A stretch of 64,000 nt of DNA from NCBI GenBank assembly GCA_037074705.1, contig CM073593.1, forward strand, positions 63,405,501-63,469,500. Reading direction: 5' to 3'. Below are positions 14,301 through 25,870 of this stretch, piece after piece. The notes under the pieces were generated by a model. It was not told the origin of the DNA, searched no databases, and saw only the letters and a program-made list of their open reading frames with translations. How positions within the stretch are numbered: position 1 is the first letter of the stretch; every line of letters starts with the position of its first letter. Source of the DNA: Zhengitettix transpicula. Its lineage: Eukaryota; Arthropoda; Insecta; Orthoptera; Tetrigidae. Made by a program: the position numbers and the translations under genes.

Positions 14301-14681
14301 GCCAAGTGTCTTCTAATTTTAAATCTCATCTAGTAACATGCGAGTGTCGTCTGTAATCCCTAGAATTTTTCTTTTTGTTACAGCATAAAAATAATTAAGA
14401 TAAAATTCAATCTCTTGAATCGAAATTAATTTAAATTTCAGTTCATCATAATATATTATAAACATTCAACTTTCAGACATCTACTCGTACGTGTATATAT
14501 TTAAATTTTTTATTTGCTCCACAAAAATGGGATACTTTTGAATTTCAATTATGAGATATGCTTCTATGATTTAATGTCCAAATTAAAATTCAAAGCAAAG
14601 TAAATCTCAGTTATTCGGACAAAATAATAAATAAACCTATGATCTAAACCATATTAAAAATATCTTTATTTTATTTATAAA
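8319..14681. other. Intronic DNA without a recognised gene
   Basis: AT-rich, with a 289-bp fold-back at 10062-10350. Two GC-richer single-copy stretches (11870-12070 and 13680-14350) stand out. ORFs at 9329-9583, 10365-10568 and 11889-12086 have no recognisable domain. The last is on the - strand inside a GC-richer block, and I cannot exclude a transcribed element. Confidence 0.5.
10062..10350. repeat. 289-bp imperfect inverted repeat (fold-back element)
   Basis: Left arm 10062-10155 and right arm 10240-10350 are imperfect reverse complements. Outer ends are TCTTTATTACAG and CTGTAATAAAGA. Internal pairs include ATTAGGAGCTTTC (10090-10102) with GAAAGCTCCTAAT (10293-10305), and TGTAATATTA with TAATATTACA. 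An unpaired loop of about 85 bp separates the arms. A MITE or fold-back transposon is the likeliest origin. No clear target-site duplication was seen. Confidence 0.8.
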
Positions 14682-14934
14682 GCAACAGGCTATATGTGGG
14701 TAAAACATGCAGCTTCCGTTTAAAAGCATAGGAAGGGATTTGAAAGGGGGATAAGGAATGTAGATAAAAGTAGCCAAGGGTTAACTAGGGCCCTCGGCCT
14801 GTAGTTTAAGGATCCTACCCAGCATTCACCTAAAACTGATGGATTAAAAGCACTAGAAAACATAAAACAGGTACATCAGGCCCTTGATACAATCCAACAC
14901 GCTTCCAATGCGAACAGAGATAAATTTAACTGTA
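14682..14934 (-). repeat. Rep-1 copy 4 (diverged, 5'-truncated)
   Basis: Starts AGCAACAGGCTATATGTGGG and keeps AGCCAAGGGTTAACTAGGGC and AAGGATCCTACC. It then decays so that the conserved CCGATAGCGGGAGAGGAG region is barely recognisable. It carries no intact ORF. Confidence 0.8.
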
Positions 14935-15785
14935 TTTTAACGTGAAGAAATAGCGATCGCTAATACGATACTCTTCGAGGAAACCAAAGTATTTTGGAAA
15001 AGTAAATTTTTTATTCGTAAACTGAAAGAATTTATATTTTGTAATAACTCAATACTTAATAATTCTAAAACCGTTGAAACTACCAGAAAACTCTTAATAC
15101 GGAATTGTGAACGTGGAATTGAGTGCATTATTTACAACCAAATGTATTCACAAAATTTACTATGGTTTCACATATGTTGATCACTCACAATGATAACTTA
15201 ATAGGTTTCCATTAAAAAGAATGGAAAATATTCACTTTTTCTAGTTAGACTCGTCCTGTTCACATAAAAAAATTATAATCTTCAATGATAAAAATATGAT
15301 ACATGTGTGCATTCATATTAAAATAACTTTTAGAAAAACTGTCCACTTCATATTCTTGCATAAAATATTCTGTTAAGCAGCAGCTCTTCAGACTCCACTA
15401 AAGCATGAAAAGTACTTTTCCAACTTATTCCGTTACATTTTTAACATTTGAGTTCTCATTCCTCCCCGTAGTAGCCTTCAATCCTCTTTAGAGGGAAGCC
15501 TCCTCCATCCTTAGGAAAAAATCCATCATTCAGAGCGTAGTAGTTCCTTGAGCTCTCTCGCTCTCTTACGTGTCTTCTGTACAACTGTTTAATGGCAGAC
15601 ATTTTGACCCAGATATATAATTATTTATAATTATAATATTATAAGTCTCTGACTGCTGAAGTAAATTCAGTTTATTTCCAACATAAATGATGAAGTACAA
15701 GAAATAATAATATAAAAATTTCTAGTTTGAAAACGAATGTAACCGATGTATGCAATAGCCTCCAGAGAGACCACTTAATTTTATC
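14935..15785. other. Intronic DNA, nothing recognised
   Basis: AT-rich. The block 15440-15600 is somewhat GC-richer. The - strand ORF 14937-15128 shows no motif and begins at the edge of the decayed Rep-1 copy. Confidence 0.5.
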
Positions 15786-16932
15786 TCTATCTTTTTTAAA
15801 TACTTAGTTTATTGTCACATCAACCGACATTGTTATTAAGGACCACGATTTACATTACAAAATTAATACTACTTTTTTTTTACATTGTGGTTTCATTATT
15901 TACAGGATTTTGGCTGCGTCTTAGGTACAATATGGTTTACATTCTTTAATAATACAGATTGTATAGGAAACTCTAGTATGGCTAAATTAGATAGTATCAA
16001 TCACGTTTAGGTCCCTAAGATAGTCCATGATTGGGTTAATATATTGAGGTTCGTTTAGGCATTCCTTGTAGCTGTCTGGGATTCCATAGTCTCTTCTTTT
16101 TTGTAGCGTTGATTATGTGTCGGGTGGTAATTTTGGAGTTGCATTTGTCACATGCAACAGGGTTGGTTTTGGTGATTAGTTGACCGTGAGATAGTCTAGA
16201 ATGACCAATTCTTAGACGGGTGAATACGGTTTGAACACGTCTGTTTAAATTGTACGGATGAGGTTGAGTTTCGTATACACTGTCCCTTATTTAGTGACGT
16301 TTTGTCTGTTTCTTAGCCCATTCGTTGTTCCAGTTTTTCTTTAATTTGGCTTTTACAGCTTTGATTATGTTCTTGTGGGACACTGGCAGGGTAGATGGGT
16401 TTTGGCTGGATATTGCGCATTTAGCCGCGGCATCGGCTGCTTCATTACCTGCGATTCCGACATGGGAGGGGATCCATATGTATGACAGTTGTTTACCTGA
16501 TGTTATTATTTTTGAGTTTTGGGCTGTGATACCAAGCGTAATGGGTTTCTTACTACATTTGTTTTTTATTGATTCGATTACGCTTATTGAGTCCGTGAAG
16601 ATAGCGAACTTGGATTTGTTAGACTTCTCGATGTCGTTTAGGGCTGTTGTAATTGCATAAGATTCACAGTAAAAACTCGAAGCCATATCATGAAGTTTAT
16701 ATGATTTTGTGGATCCCTCGAATATGTTAGCACATGCAGCTGTCTTAGATCCGTCGGTGTATATATGTATGTAGCCTTTATAAGTTGTAAGTATTTCACG
16801 GAAAAGGGTTTGATATATTTCTAGGCTGGTGTTATTTTTTTCATATTTGGTTAGGGTCAGTTCAATATTAGGGGTTTTTAGTGTTTCTAGGGGTTCGTCG
16901 AGAGAACAAATTGAAGGACGTTGGGAGGATCT
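15786..16932 (-). pseudogene. Non-LTR retrotransposon ORF2 3' part: RNase H domain and CCHC tail, broken
   Basis: The - strand frame is open from 16932 to a TAA at 16291-16293, 213 codons, and starts well before the ATG at 16686. It contains the RNase H1 fold: YTDGSK (first catalytic Asp, 16753-16755), CESYAI (Glu), FTDSIS (Asp) and IPSHVGIAGNEAAD (His and last Asp). After the TAA the same frame goes on with FTRLRIGHSRLSHGQLI and CDKCNSKITTRHII, the usual C-terminal CCHC region of RNase H-bearing LINEs. A frameshift near 16105-16115 moves the last segment, YGIPDSYKECLNEP...NVIDTI, to another frame ending at a TAA (15987-15989). An AATAAA lies in the 3' UTR near 15805-15825. The 5' junction is near 16935, so it is a 5'-truncated copy. 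The clade is probably in the I/R1/LOA group. It is dead: one nonsense and one frameshift change. Confidence 0.9.
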
Positions 16933-16935
16933 CTA

Positions 16936-17785
16936 TCTTTGCTTACAAAAATTTGAAGACTATCTCTGAAATTGAGAATAAGTTTTATTGACGATTAATC
17001 TTGTGATCTTTATAGAGATAGACTACTCGAGAAAAGTACCGAGAATTTCAACAGTGCATCATTGGTCTTCGACATCAATAAGAAATTTTATTCTTTGAAA
17101 GTTATAAAATAAATTTAACGTCGTGACATGTCACTTATTTAATGTAATATTATATCTGTATAATAAAACACAATAAAATCCCTTTGGCAAAGCTTATTGT
17201 GTGCTCTGTAAGGAACAAGAAAATTTTAAACTAATTGCTTTCTCCTCTATGTTACATTCTCCTATTCCGTTTTATATTCGCTGGCTACAATCATTAAAGA
17301 TATTTACTTTCTCTAAATACTAATTATAAAACATAAAATTTGTCTGTTTGTAAAAATGTCCTGTTACAGCGTAACAGTATTTTTTATTAGTTACTTAAAA
17401 GATCTCAATGCAATACATGTAAAGAGAATCTCATGGCACTCGTATAGTGAATATCGCAAAATAAGACATTTAGTAGAAGGGTCCACATACCTGAATTTTA
17501 TCATTATAATTTATAATAAATAAGAAAAAATCATACTGTACTTTTTAAATATAGGAATAAACATCTTCGTAACATTTTAAATATGTGAATTCTTAATCAT
17601 TTGCGAATTAACTGTTGCGGATATTGAAATATTTTTTCCGGTTAGTATTTTTAGAAAAATATTAGTTAAAACGCGTATTCATGAAATTATTTTGTGCAAA
17701 TATTGCATAATATATGCATATTCAATTCTGTCGCCTTTCCTACCAGAATCCCGCCATCGTTTGTTTTAAAGAGATTGATATTTTT

Positions 17786-17822
<37 letters not shown>

Positions 17823-19373
17823 AATAAGTATTACTACAACTATGAATAAAAAAAACTGACTAATACAAGAAAGTTTAAAAAATAAATGATATTTTTGACA
17901 ATATACTGCAATTATGTCACTACTGAAATCAATAAAAGTTTATAAAAGATTAATTTTATTATATATTAATAAAATTCAAAGAAATATATTCTTCAGTTCA
18001 ACAGTTGATTTTATGTAAAATTTAGACCTTGCGTTTCATTATTTTGTAACTTTACCTGTTTTTTATTTCGCGTGATTCACGTCAAAAGCGTTTGAAGGGA
18101 ATGTGATTGGAGATTTCGGATCATATTTTAACGTCGCTTGTCAGACTACTTTTCTCTTCCATCAATCATAAAAGAAAATACAAAGACTCTAGATGAGAAA
18201 ATGTCGTCAGTAGATACGAGTATCTTCTCTCTACTTTTTTCGAAAATCCCTCGTGTGGAAAAGTAATTTTCTAAACGTAACGTATCGTCTGTGTAAGTAG
18301 TTTACCGAAATATATTAAATAAATACTTGTGTAAAAGACAAAAATTTTAGCGTATATTAGCGAATAGTGATGACTTTTTTATTAAATATTATTTCGCTCA
18401 GTTCTTCAAGACTTTGGCTACTAAAACATGTTTTTTCAACCCTCTTCAATATGTTTGTAATTAAATACTGAACCTGACTTACACGTATAGAATTATTGGA
18501 TAATAATGAATTAAATTGAAACGTTTGCATTATCAAATAGATGAACTATATGTAACCAATTTATGTATCACTAGTTAGAAGGTGGCTAAGGGCATTAAAA
18601 ATGCGTAAATAAAAATAATTAATTATAGTATCGAATACATAAATTCTTAGAATGAAATTAATTCCAATAAAGCCAAAATGTTATTTAGAAAACTTACGAT
18701 AACGTTTAAGATTAACAGAAATAACAATTCGGATTTTATTAATCCAAAATAAGAACTGTAAAAATGAGGATTAATTGTATTCAGCATGCATCATCAGGCA
18801 TAAGTGAAATAAATTAATTGAAGCTACATGGCTGCTTGATAATCACGGACGGACGACTCTTAATTAGTGTACACGCTTAAGTGGAATTACATAAAATAGT
18901 GTGATAGATGAAAGATCATTAGCGCAGTGACCCCGAGCCTGACAAAAGCTTACCGAGACGCCTGGCGAATTGCCAATTGCGAATTGTTTCAGCGGCGAAC
19001 TGTGATTGGTTAGTTTCAAGCTCAATGAATCCTATAACTACGGTGTCTCTCTTTCATGCGTATTCCGCTAATTTGTTAAGCAATCCGGAAAACGTAAATA
19101 ATACGGTTTTTGCTGAGATGTGAAATGTTCCGACTATAATACACAATATTGTCACCGTGTATTAATACAATATTCTTCCAACACCTATATCCATTTTAAT
19201 ATCTAAAAAATGCATTATTATTATTAAAAATTATACTTTACTTTTGTATAGAGACGTCAGGTCAATTGTAAAAAATACATATTTCCATTTATAACCCCAT
19301 TGACTTCTGAATGATTTCATATCTTTTTATAAATACGTTTATTAACGGTTTATTATTTTATTTCTCTTTTCAG
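16936..19373. other. Intronic DNA up to the cadherin exon, with one (AT)n microsatellite
   Basis: Holds an (AT)n run at 17789-17820. A single-copy GC-richer stretch lies at about 18900-19060. The last 40 bases form the T-rich tract of the splice acceptor. No gene recognised. Confidence 0.6.
17789..17820. repeat. (AT)n microsatellite
   Basis: About 16 uninterrupted AT units. Confidence 0.97.
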
Positions 19374-19489
19374 GCGCTCATATAAACTACGGGATATCGA
19401 ATGGAAACTTGGGAGGGTCGTTTACAATAGACAAGAAATCTGGAGTCATTTCAACTTCAGGAAACATCGACTATGAGACCAAGGACAAG
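19374..19489 (+). CDS. CadN: Cadherin extracellular-repeat exon (neural cadherin-like), internal exon
   Basis: Internal exon of 116 bp. It follows a pyrimidine-rich tract ending in CAG (19371-19373) and is followed by the perfect donor AAG|GTAAGT. Two leading bases (GC) complete a codon from the previous exon, then 38 codons follow and the exon ends in phase 0. The reading AHINYGISNGN...FTIDKKSGVIST...IDYETKDK is the middle of a cadherin repeat: the strand with a Y-x-I motif, the F-x-ID-x-x-(S/T)G-x-I signature, and the (L/I)DYE motif whose Asp/Glu binds calcium at the interdomain linker. Cadherins are single-pass adhesion proteins, and these repeats lie outside the cell. The CadN assignment rests mainly on the partner exon. 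This exon alone would support only a cadherin call. Confidence 0.88.
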
Positions 19490-20965
19490 GTAAGTATCGC
19501 AAATTAACTGTCTGAAACTGATTAAAAAATTATAGGCTATACAGTCTGAAACCATTAATATATTCCAGGGTAAATAAATCAGATCACAAACAATTTTGTC
19601 GTAAACAGAACTGAAACGCACGTTAATCGTGCCAATGCAGCTGGAGAAATTTAACAGCAAAGTGATGTTATAATAATAAGAACCAGTTAAATATTAATCA
19701 ATAATATGTCTACCGTACGGATTGTTCATCCTAAAACAATCAGATACACAGGAATTAAAATATTTTTGAAATTTGGAAAACGATACAACAGCCTTTGATA
19801 AATTATAAATACAAATATGACAATTCATTTAAATTAATCCCTTTAACTCGTTGGCCTTTTTTATAGACAAATTTTATTAATCTGGTTTTACATTTGTGAA
19901 CGTTTCAACAATTTCTTCATAAATATTTTGCAGCAAATATTTTTATCTAAATTTTAAGTTGGAAAATAAAGAGAAAAATTTATAAATCTTAGTTTTCGTT
20001 ATTGTAAAACGTCTGCATTTCTCTGGAAATTTTACTGTTGGGGCAATTTGAAGCTTCCATTTGGAAAGCGGTATTATTGTTTCCGTTTAGCGTGGCACCA
20101 CGCGGAAAGACAATGTTTTGTTAACTGGGCTTGAGAGTGAATGCTTCCTCATAATTGAATCATAACTCCACAGCACTGTAATCACTTTTGTAAAAAAAAC
20201 GGTAGGAAATAAAAATACTCTGTGCTCAATCGGGTTCCACACAAGGTCGTTGTCAAGAGACATTCGTAATTCACACTGGTTAATAGATTGAAAAAGAAAT
20301 GTGAGGAGCAACTAAATCAATTTCGTCCCATGTAATATTGTACGTCAAAATTTGATGGTTTCCGCAACTTTCCTAGAATATGGTGTAAGAAAATTTGCAT
20401 TATAACTGCTTTCTAACTCATCCATATTATCTTTTTGATATTTACATGTAATTTATCATTATTTATATTTAATATTTTAATTATTTCAGACCTATTTCCA
20501 ACTATTTCCACCGTGACCATAAAATTTTCCGACTAATGTAATATTTGACAATGGATCCATCTCACAAATATCGACGCAAACCAGCTGACGAATATATTAA
20601 TAATTCCCAGGACACATTTCAATAATTTTGCGGAGTAAGTCATATGATTAAAAATGTCGGAATATGATGAGAGTCTCTCACTGATTTCAATGTTTCAGTT
20701 TGTCAGAATGTGACGTCAATAATTATAGCGCACTGAAGGTCTCACTCCGATTTCCTGGAAGGCAATCGTGACCTGTAACCTATCGACATTCTACCTGATA
20801 AAGGCATTTCCCTAAAATATTTTCTGAAGAATTCTTGGTAGGCTTATTTCGTCGTATATCTCAGTCCTCCTCGTTCTGTCGTTCTCTCTGTTTAGAGTTC
20901 GTCCAATTCACATCCACAAGACAGCAACAACATCCATGATTATCAGTTACCAAGAACCTTATTTT
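19490..20965. other. Start of the large intron, nothing recognised
   Basis: AT-rich. The - strand ORFs 19457-19660 and 20087-20311 show no motif, and the first overlaps the cadherin exon in antisense, so both are discounted. Confidence 0.6.
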
Positions 20966-21465
20966 CCCCCTTTAATAGCATAGGAAGGGATTTGAAAGGT
21001 GGGATGCGGAAGGGTAGAGGAAGGCAGCCAAGGGTTAACTAGGACCCCCGTGCTATAGTTTAAGGATCCTACCCGGCATTCGCCTAAAAGTAATGCAGGA
21101 CTAACCCTCGAAAAACCTGCATAAGGCAGGGCGGGCATTGGGTACTTGTCCCACGCCCTTCCGATAGCGGGAGAGGAGTTTGCTGTGGGGACGCGGCATC
21201 CCTCCTCCGTGCCTCGACCAGTTTAGGAGGCAGTTGGCCGACTGTTCCAATGGGAACAGGCATAACTCTTACCGTATGCCCAAGGTCTGTAACCCAGAAA
21301 AATACACCTCTCAAAACAGGCCGAGGTGCCTCGGCATGTGGGAACCTTAGTTCAAAAAACCAGAGAGATGTGAAGGCATCTCCAAAGGTAGCTTCCGCCT
21401 GAGCTCTCTGGGAAGCTTCACCTGCGAGAGAATTCTCTCGCAGGCTTACTTATCCACCAGGAACC
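20966..21465 (-). repeat. Rep-1 copy 5, with perfect 24-bp terminal palindrome
   Basis: Lacks the extreme 3' end, beginning at CCCCTTTAATAGCATAGG, but has the complete 5' side. The palindrome at 21421-21444 is CCTGCGAGAGAA followed by its exact reverse complement. It shares the 5' subfamily block with copy 13: the sense strand reads TGCCTTCACA and CTCTGG-type sequence instead of TGCCTTTTCCTCTCCG. Confidence 0.9.
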
Positions 21466-22020
21466 TATTTTTTTAGGTAACCGGCTACATGAGGGTAATC
21501 CACATGGTGACAACTCCTCTTTAATAGCATAGGAAGGGATTTGAAAGGGGGGATGCGGAAGGGTAGAGGAAGGTAGCCAAGGGTTAACTAGGGTCTCCGG
21601 GATATATTTTAAGGAACCTAGCCGGCATTCGCCTAAAGAAATGCAGGGACAACCCTAGCAAAACCTGCATCAGCTAGGTCGGGCATTGGGTACTTGTCCC
21701 GCGCCCTTCCGATAACGGGAGAGAAGTTTGCTGTGGGGACGCAGCATTCACCCTCTCCGTGCCTCAACCCGTTTAGGAGGCAGCTGGCCCACTATTCCAA
21801 TGTGAATAGCAGACAACTCTTACCGTATGCCCAAGGTCTGTGACCCCGGAACATACACCTCTCAGAACAGACAGAGGTGCCTCGGCTTGTGGGAACCTTA
21901 GTTCAAAAACGGAGAGGAAAAGGCATACCCAAAGGTAGCTCCTTCGTATCTCTCCTAAAAGGTTGTTCCTGCGAGAGAACATCCCTCTCAGGTTACCTGC
22001 GAGAGAATCCTCTCGCAGGC
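21466..22020 (-). repeat. Rep-1 copy 6, full length with double palindrome
   Basis: Poly(T), then ACATGAGGGTAA at the left. The right end has two copies of the palindromic module: 21968-21992 (imperfect) and 21996-22019 (two central mismatches). At about 555 bp it is the best full-length example and is head-to-head with copy 7. Confidence 0.92.
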
Positions 22021-22074
22021 TATGCTCTTTGTGGAAACTTTAAGGTTATATTTATATATATTATATGGCGACAA

Positions 22075-22568
22075 GAGAGATACGAAGGGGCTACCTTTGG
22101 GTATGACTTTTCCTCTCCGTTTTTGAACTAAGGTTCCCACAAGCCGAGACACCTCGGCTTCTTTTGAGAGGTGTATGTTCCGGGGTCGCAGACCTTGGGC
22201 ATAAGGTAATAGTTGTTCGTTATTCCCATTGGAATAGTCGGCCAGCTGCCTCTTAAACTGATAGAGGCACGGAGAAGGGAATGCTGCGTCCCCACAGCAA
22301 ACTCCTCTCCCGCTATCGGAAGGGCGTGGGACAAGTACCCAATGCCCGACCTACCTGATGCAGGTTTTTCTAGGGTTTTCCCTGCATTTCTTTAGACGAA
22401 TGCCAGGTAGGATCCTTAAAATATAGCCCGGGGTCCCTAGTTAACCCTTGGCTACCTTCCTCTGCCCTTCCGCTTCCCCCCTTTCAAATCCCTTCCTATG
22501 CTATTAAAGGGGAGTTGCCCAAACTGGATTACCCTCATGTAGCCTGTTGCCCTAAAACAAAAAAAAAT
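22075..22568 (+). repeat. Rep-1 copy 7, near full length, with ORF and A-rich tail
   Basis: Begins AGAGATACGAAGGGGCTACC and ends CATGTAGCCTGTTGCCCTAAAA plus an A-rich run. ORF at 22213-22395. It forms a head-to-head pair with copy 6, separated by about 50 bp of AT-rich spacer, giving an inverted repeat of about 1.1 kb. Confidence 0.93.
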
Positions 22569-24431
22569 TATTTGGCGACAAAATCGGCGCTACGAGTAAA
22601 ACTTGCTAGTACAATACTGCGGTCATTACTATCTACCAAAAGTCATTAACACTTGTATATATATTTTTGTTCTCAATGTAATTTATTTCAGATATACCGA
22701 CCGTAATTAATATATTTGTTTTACGTATCAGAGATATCTACAACGCCTGTGTTATTTTGTTTTTCAGCCACCACACTAACCCCAAAGAAAAACTTTAATC
22801 TACGTCCCAATATTAATAAATACTTACAGAATACGTGATTTAACTGACCTAAAAATACAGTAAATTATGTCAGACGTGATTTATTACATACTGAAAGACG
22901 AAAACGTGCACTGTCCTGTCATAAACAACAAAAATTCAAATATTTTAACGTGAAATTTATCTTCCAAATACAACGTCCTCATTATTTATTGTAAAATCGA
23001 AAGCTTGATGCCAATGAAGGTTCAGATTAAAACATACAAACACTGAACATCCATCACTAAATTTAGTGCCCGGAGGAATAAAAAATATAGCTGAGTTCGG
23101 TATAATTAAGTTTAGCAATCGAACTATAAATGATACAGCCTGAGTATAATTACGTTGATATTCAATAAGTATGAAAAAAAGTATAATTATTTTTCGTATC
23201 TATTACATTTTCGTCGTTAAGCTGAAATAAATGGTTATAATTTCATTCAGGCTCCTCATAGAATTCACAACCGTTCTAACGTTCTCGTATATCTTTTGCC
23301 GTAAGTTCAGTTTCTTCTCAAACGAGACTAACTTATAAATAAATCTGACGTCTGCATAAAGTATTTTGCCGGCGCCAGGTAATAATTTCCAGTTCGTGCC
23401 ACTTTGAGATAGACATCCCTCCCCCCTTCCCCCACGCATATTGTTGCTCGTAAATTACGGATCATAAATTTAGGTTGGAGCAAAGAGTTACGAGGCAAGG
23501 ATTTTCGCTCAATTAACCGTGGAATGAACTCACGTAAGGCATTTGTTCCACTGCGAGCAAGTGAAAGGAATCGTATATGAAGTTATGTGCAAGAAATGTA
23601 GGAACGGGTAAACGGCAAAGACTAATGCCTCGGAATTACTACCGACAATAATATCCTATAATCGTTTCATTCTAGTAATAAATGTCTATAAAAAAGTACC
23701 TCTACGGTAAATTTTTCAAGATAACGTTTCAGCTAAAACAAATGGGTTCCCTTACATATTACTAGCTAGAATCGCGTAAATTATCGCTTTATAAAAATCG
23801 CTTAATAATAAATCGTAGGCTTACAAAAGTTCTTTACTTGATTTTTAATTTATGTTTTATATTCATTGATTTCACTACCCCTCCTTTGAGGAGCTCATAA
23901 AAAAATTAATACAACCATATATAATAAAATATAATAAAGTAAATTATTACACACCATGAAAAAACTTAAGAGAATTAAATATAACAGTACGAAAATTGCA
24001 TACAAAATAACAATAAAAGAAGTGTTCTCGTGAAGAAATATAATAGACCACTTGAAAGACGAGGAAAACATTGTGGAAATATAAAAATGAAATTGAAAAA
24101 TAAAAATTTTGACCAATCATAAAATATTTATTAATTAACCATTTTGTATTATAAATGTCAATATTTAACTTTAATTATAAATACATCGATGAAGGATAAA
24201 TACTTGTACGTATAAAGTAATTTCAGTTTTAACGGGTTAAATATTGTTTACTTAAATTTTATTTGTATTTAAATCTTCGATATAGAAACTAGCACACGTT
24301 TACAGATTCACTATATTCAATCTCCACTATTACTTGGGCGACAGAGCACATCGTCTTCTATATCTCATCAGAATAGTGAATTGTTCGCGTCAAGTGAGAA
24401 TTGGAGTAAGAGGAAAATTAATAAACAATTA
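22569..24431. other. Intronic DNA, nothing recognised
   Basis: AT-rich with a short C-rich run near 23418-23440 (CCCTCCCCCCTTCCCCC). The - strand ORFs at 23203-23439 and 23895-24116 have no recognisable domain. The second is hydrophobic simply because it is T-rich. Confidence 0.5.
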
Positions 24432-24757
24432 ATATTGGAATAGTCGGCCAGCTGTCTCCTGAACTGGTCGCGACACGGTGAAGGGAGACTACGTCCACAC
24501 AGCAAACCCCTATTCCCGCCATTGTAAGGGCGTGGGACAAGTGTATAATGCCCGACCTACCTGATGCATGTTTTTCCAGGGTTTCCTGAATTACTTTTAG
24601 GCGAATTTCCGGGTAGGATCCTCAAACTATAGCACGGGGGCCCTAGTTAAACCTTGGCTACCTTCCTCTACCTTTCCGCATCCCCCTTCTCAGTTCCTTT
24701 CCTATGCTATAAGAGGGGAGTTGTCACTATGTGGATTACCCTGTATATAGGCTTTCC
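24432..24757 (+). repeat. Rep-1 copy 8 (5'-truncated)
   Basis: Starts at ATATTGGAATAGTCGGCCAG and ends GTGGATTACCCTGTATATAGGC, the TATA-type 3' end, without poly(A). It is moderately diverged and its ORF is disrupted. Confidence 0.88.
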
Positions 24758-25582
24758 GGACCTTTTATTCTTCCTAAAGAAAAACTAAAAAACAAGAAAT
24801 ATTTAGTATTTAAATAATTGCAAAGTTGTAAAGAAAAGTCTAAATAATATGTTTCCGGGTCCGTACAATAAGTTTAATAGTGCTAAGCATACAATATACA
24901 ATTTTTAAATTCTCTACAATTAGTAGTGGTTTTTATATCCAATAGTTTTGTTTTTAAATAGATTTATCCGACGATACAGAGTTTATGATTAAAGCCATTT
25001 TTGTCTGTTCTAATACACAGCGATTTCTGCTGCAATCGTGGTACTTTCCATTAGTCAAAAACAATTTCATATGGATTAACAAAATTTAAGATTTCTAAAC
25101 TGTATGTACTAGGTAATAAAAAAGTATTCCATAATCATTTAATTACAGATTCGTTAAATTTTAAGATATCGTAACATGTCTGCACAAAATAAACTAAATA
25201 TTCAACTTTATTATCTTTTAAAGAAGGATTTCCAGTCCCTTCACAATACTTTTCGACTTGTATTCTTATGGTTTTGCTTTCGCATATAAAAAAATTATCC
25301 ATATTTCAACAACATAACATATGATGAGAGTGATAATTAGCGCGTACCATCTTGTCAGTGATTGCTGAAAATCGTCTTCAGTAAGTAGAAGGCAGAGACA
25401 AATTTTTAGTCAGGTAATTTCATCTCAAAATTAAATTTTAACTCATAATTTTTTTTACAAACGTAATTCCAATCAATTGTCAATATAAATACCACACAAC
25501 GTTTCTGGGATCCTTGTCCCTTTCATTGCACCAGATGAAGTGATAATATATAGTTGAATTTATATATAACATTATACGTCTC
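24758..25582. other. Intronic DNA with one hammerhead-like site
   Basis: AT-rich. Apart from the motif at 25481-25542, nothing is recognised. Confidence 0.5.
25481..25542 (-). repeat. Hammerhead-like motif, site 2
   Basis: On the - strand: CATCTGG..., then GGGA-CAAGGA-TCCC (a possible stem-loop II), then A-GAAACGTTGTGTGGTATTTATAT. The downstream GAAAC strand is intact and the CTGANGA strand is altered. Confidence 0.45.
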
Positions 25583-25870
25583 AGTTCCACCATCCGAGGC
25601 ACCTCGGCCTGTTTTGAGAGGTGTCGTGGACCTTGGTTATGTGATTAGAGTTGTTTGGCTGTTCCCATTGGAACAGTCGGCCAGTTGCCTCCTAAAGTGA
25701 TTGAGGCACGGAAAAAGGAAGCTGCGTCCATAGCCCGCGGGCACTAGCTAATCCTTTACTACCTTCCTATACCCTTCCGCATCTCCCCTTTCAAATTCCT
25801 TCCTATGTTATTAAAGGGGAGTTGCCACCACGAGGATTACATTCATGTAGCCTGTTACTCTAAAAAAAAA
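25583..25870 (+). repeat. Rep-1 copy 9 with internal deletion and poly(A)
   Basis: Starts at AGTTCCACCATCCGAGGCAC. It jumps from GAAGCTGCGTCC directly to ATAGCCCGCGGGC, losing about 135 bp of the middle, including most of the ORF. It ends TGTTACTCTAAAAAAAAA. Confidence 0.9.

Larger units (their letters stand above)
1..19373 (+). other. Upstream intron (partial) of the cadherin gene
   Basis: The first recognised exon opens with a splice acceptor and a split codon, so everything upstream in the window is taken as intron. It is at least 19 kb. It carries Rep-1 copies, a LINE fragment, a fold-back and one hammerhead-like site, listed separately. I read it for cadherin motifs (D-x-N-D-N, LDxE, A-x-D) on the + strand and saw none. 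That it is one single intron is inference. Confidence 0.7.

Noticed and set aside
16325..16660. 111-codon + strand ORF
   Set aside because: It is the antisense shadow of the LINE RNase H frame; only the - strand frame shows catalytic motifs.
21421..21444. 24-bp palindrome as a transcription terminator or protein operator
   Set aside because: It recurs at the ends of several Rep-1 copies, so it belongs to the repeat.
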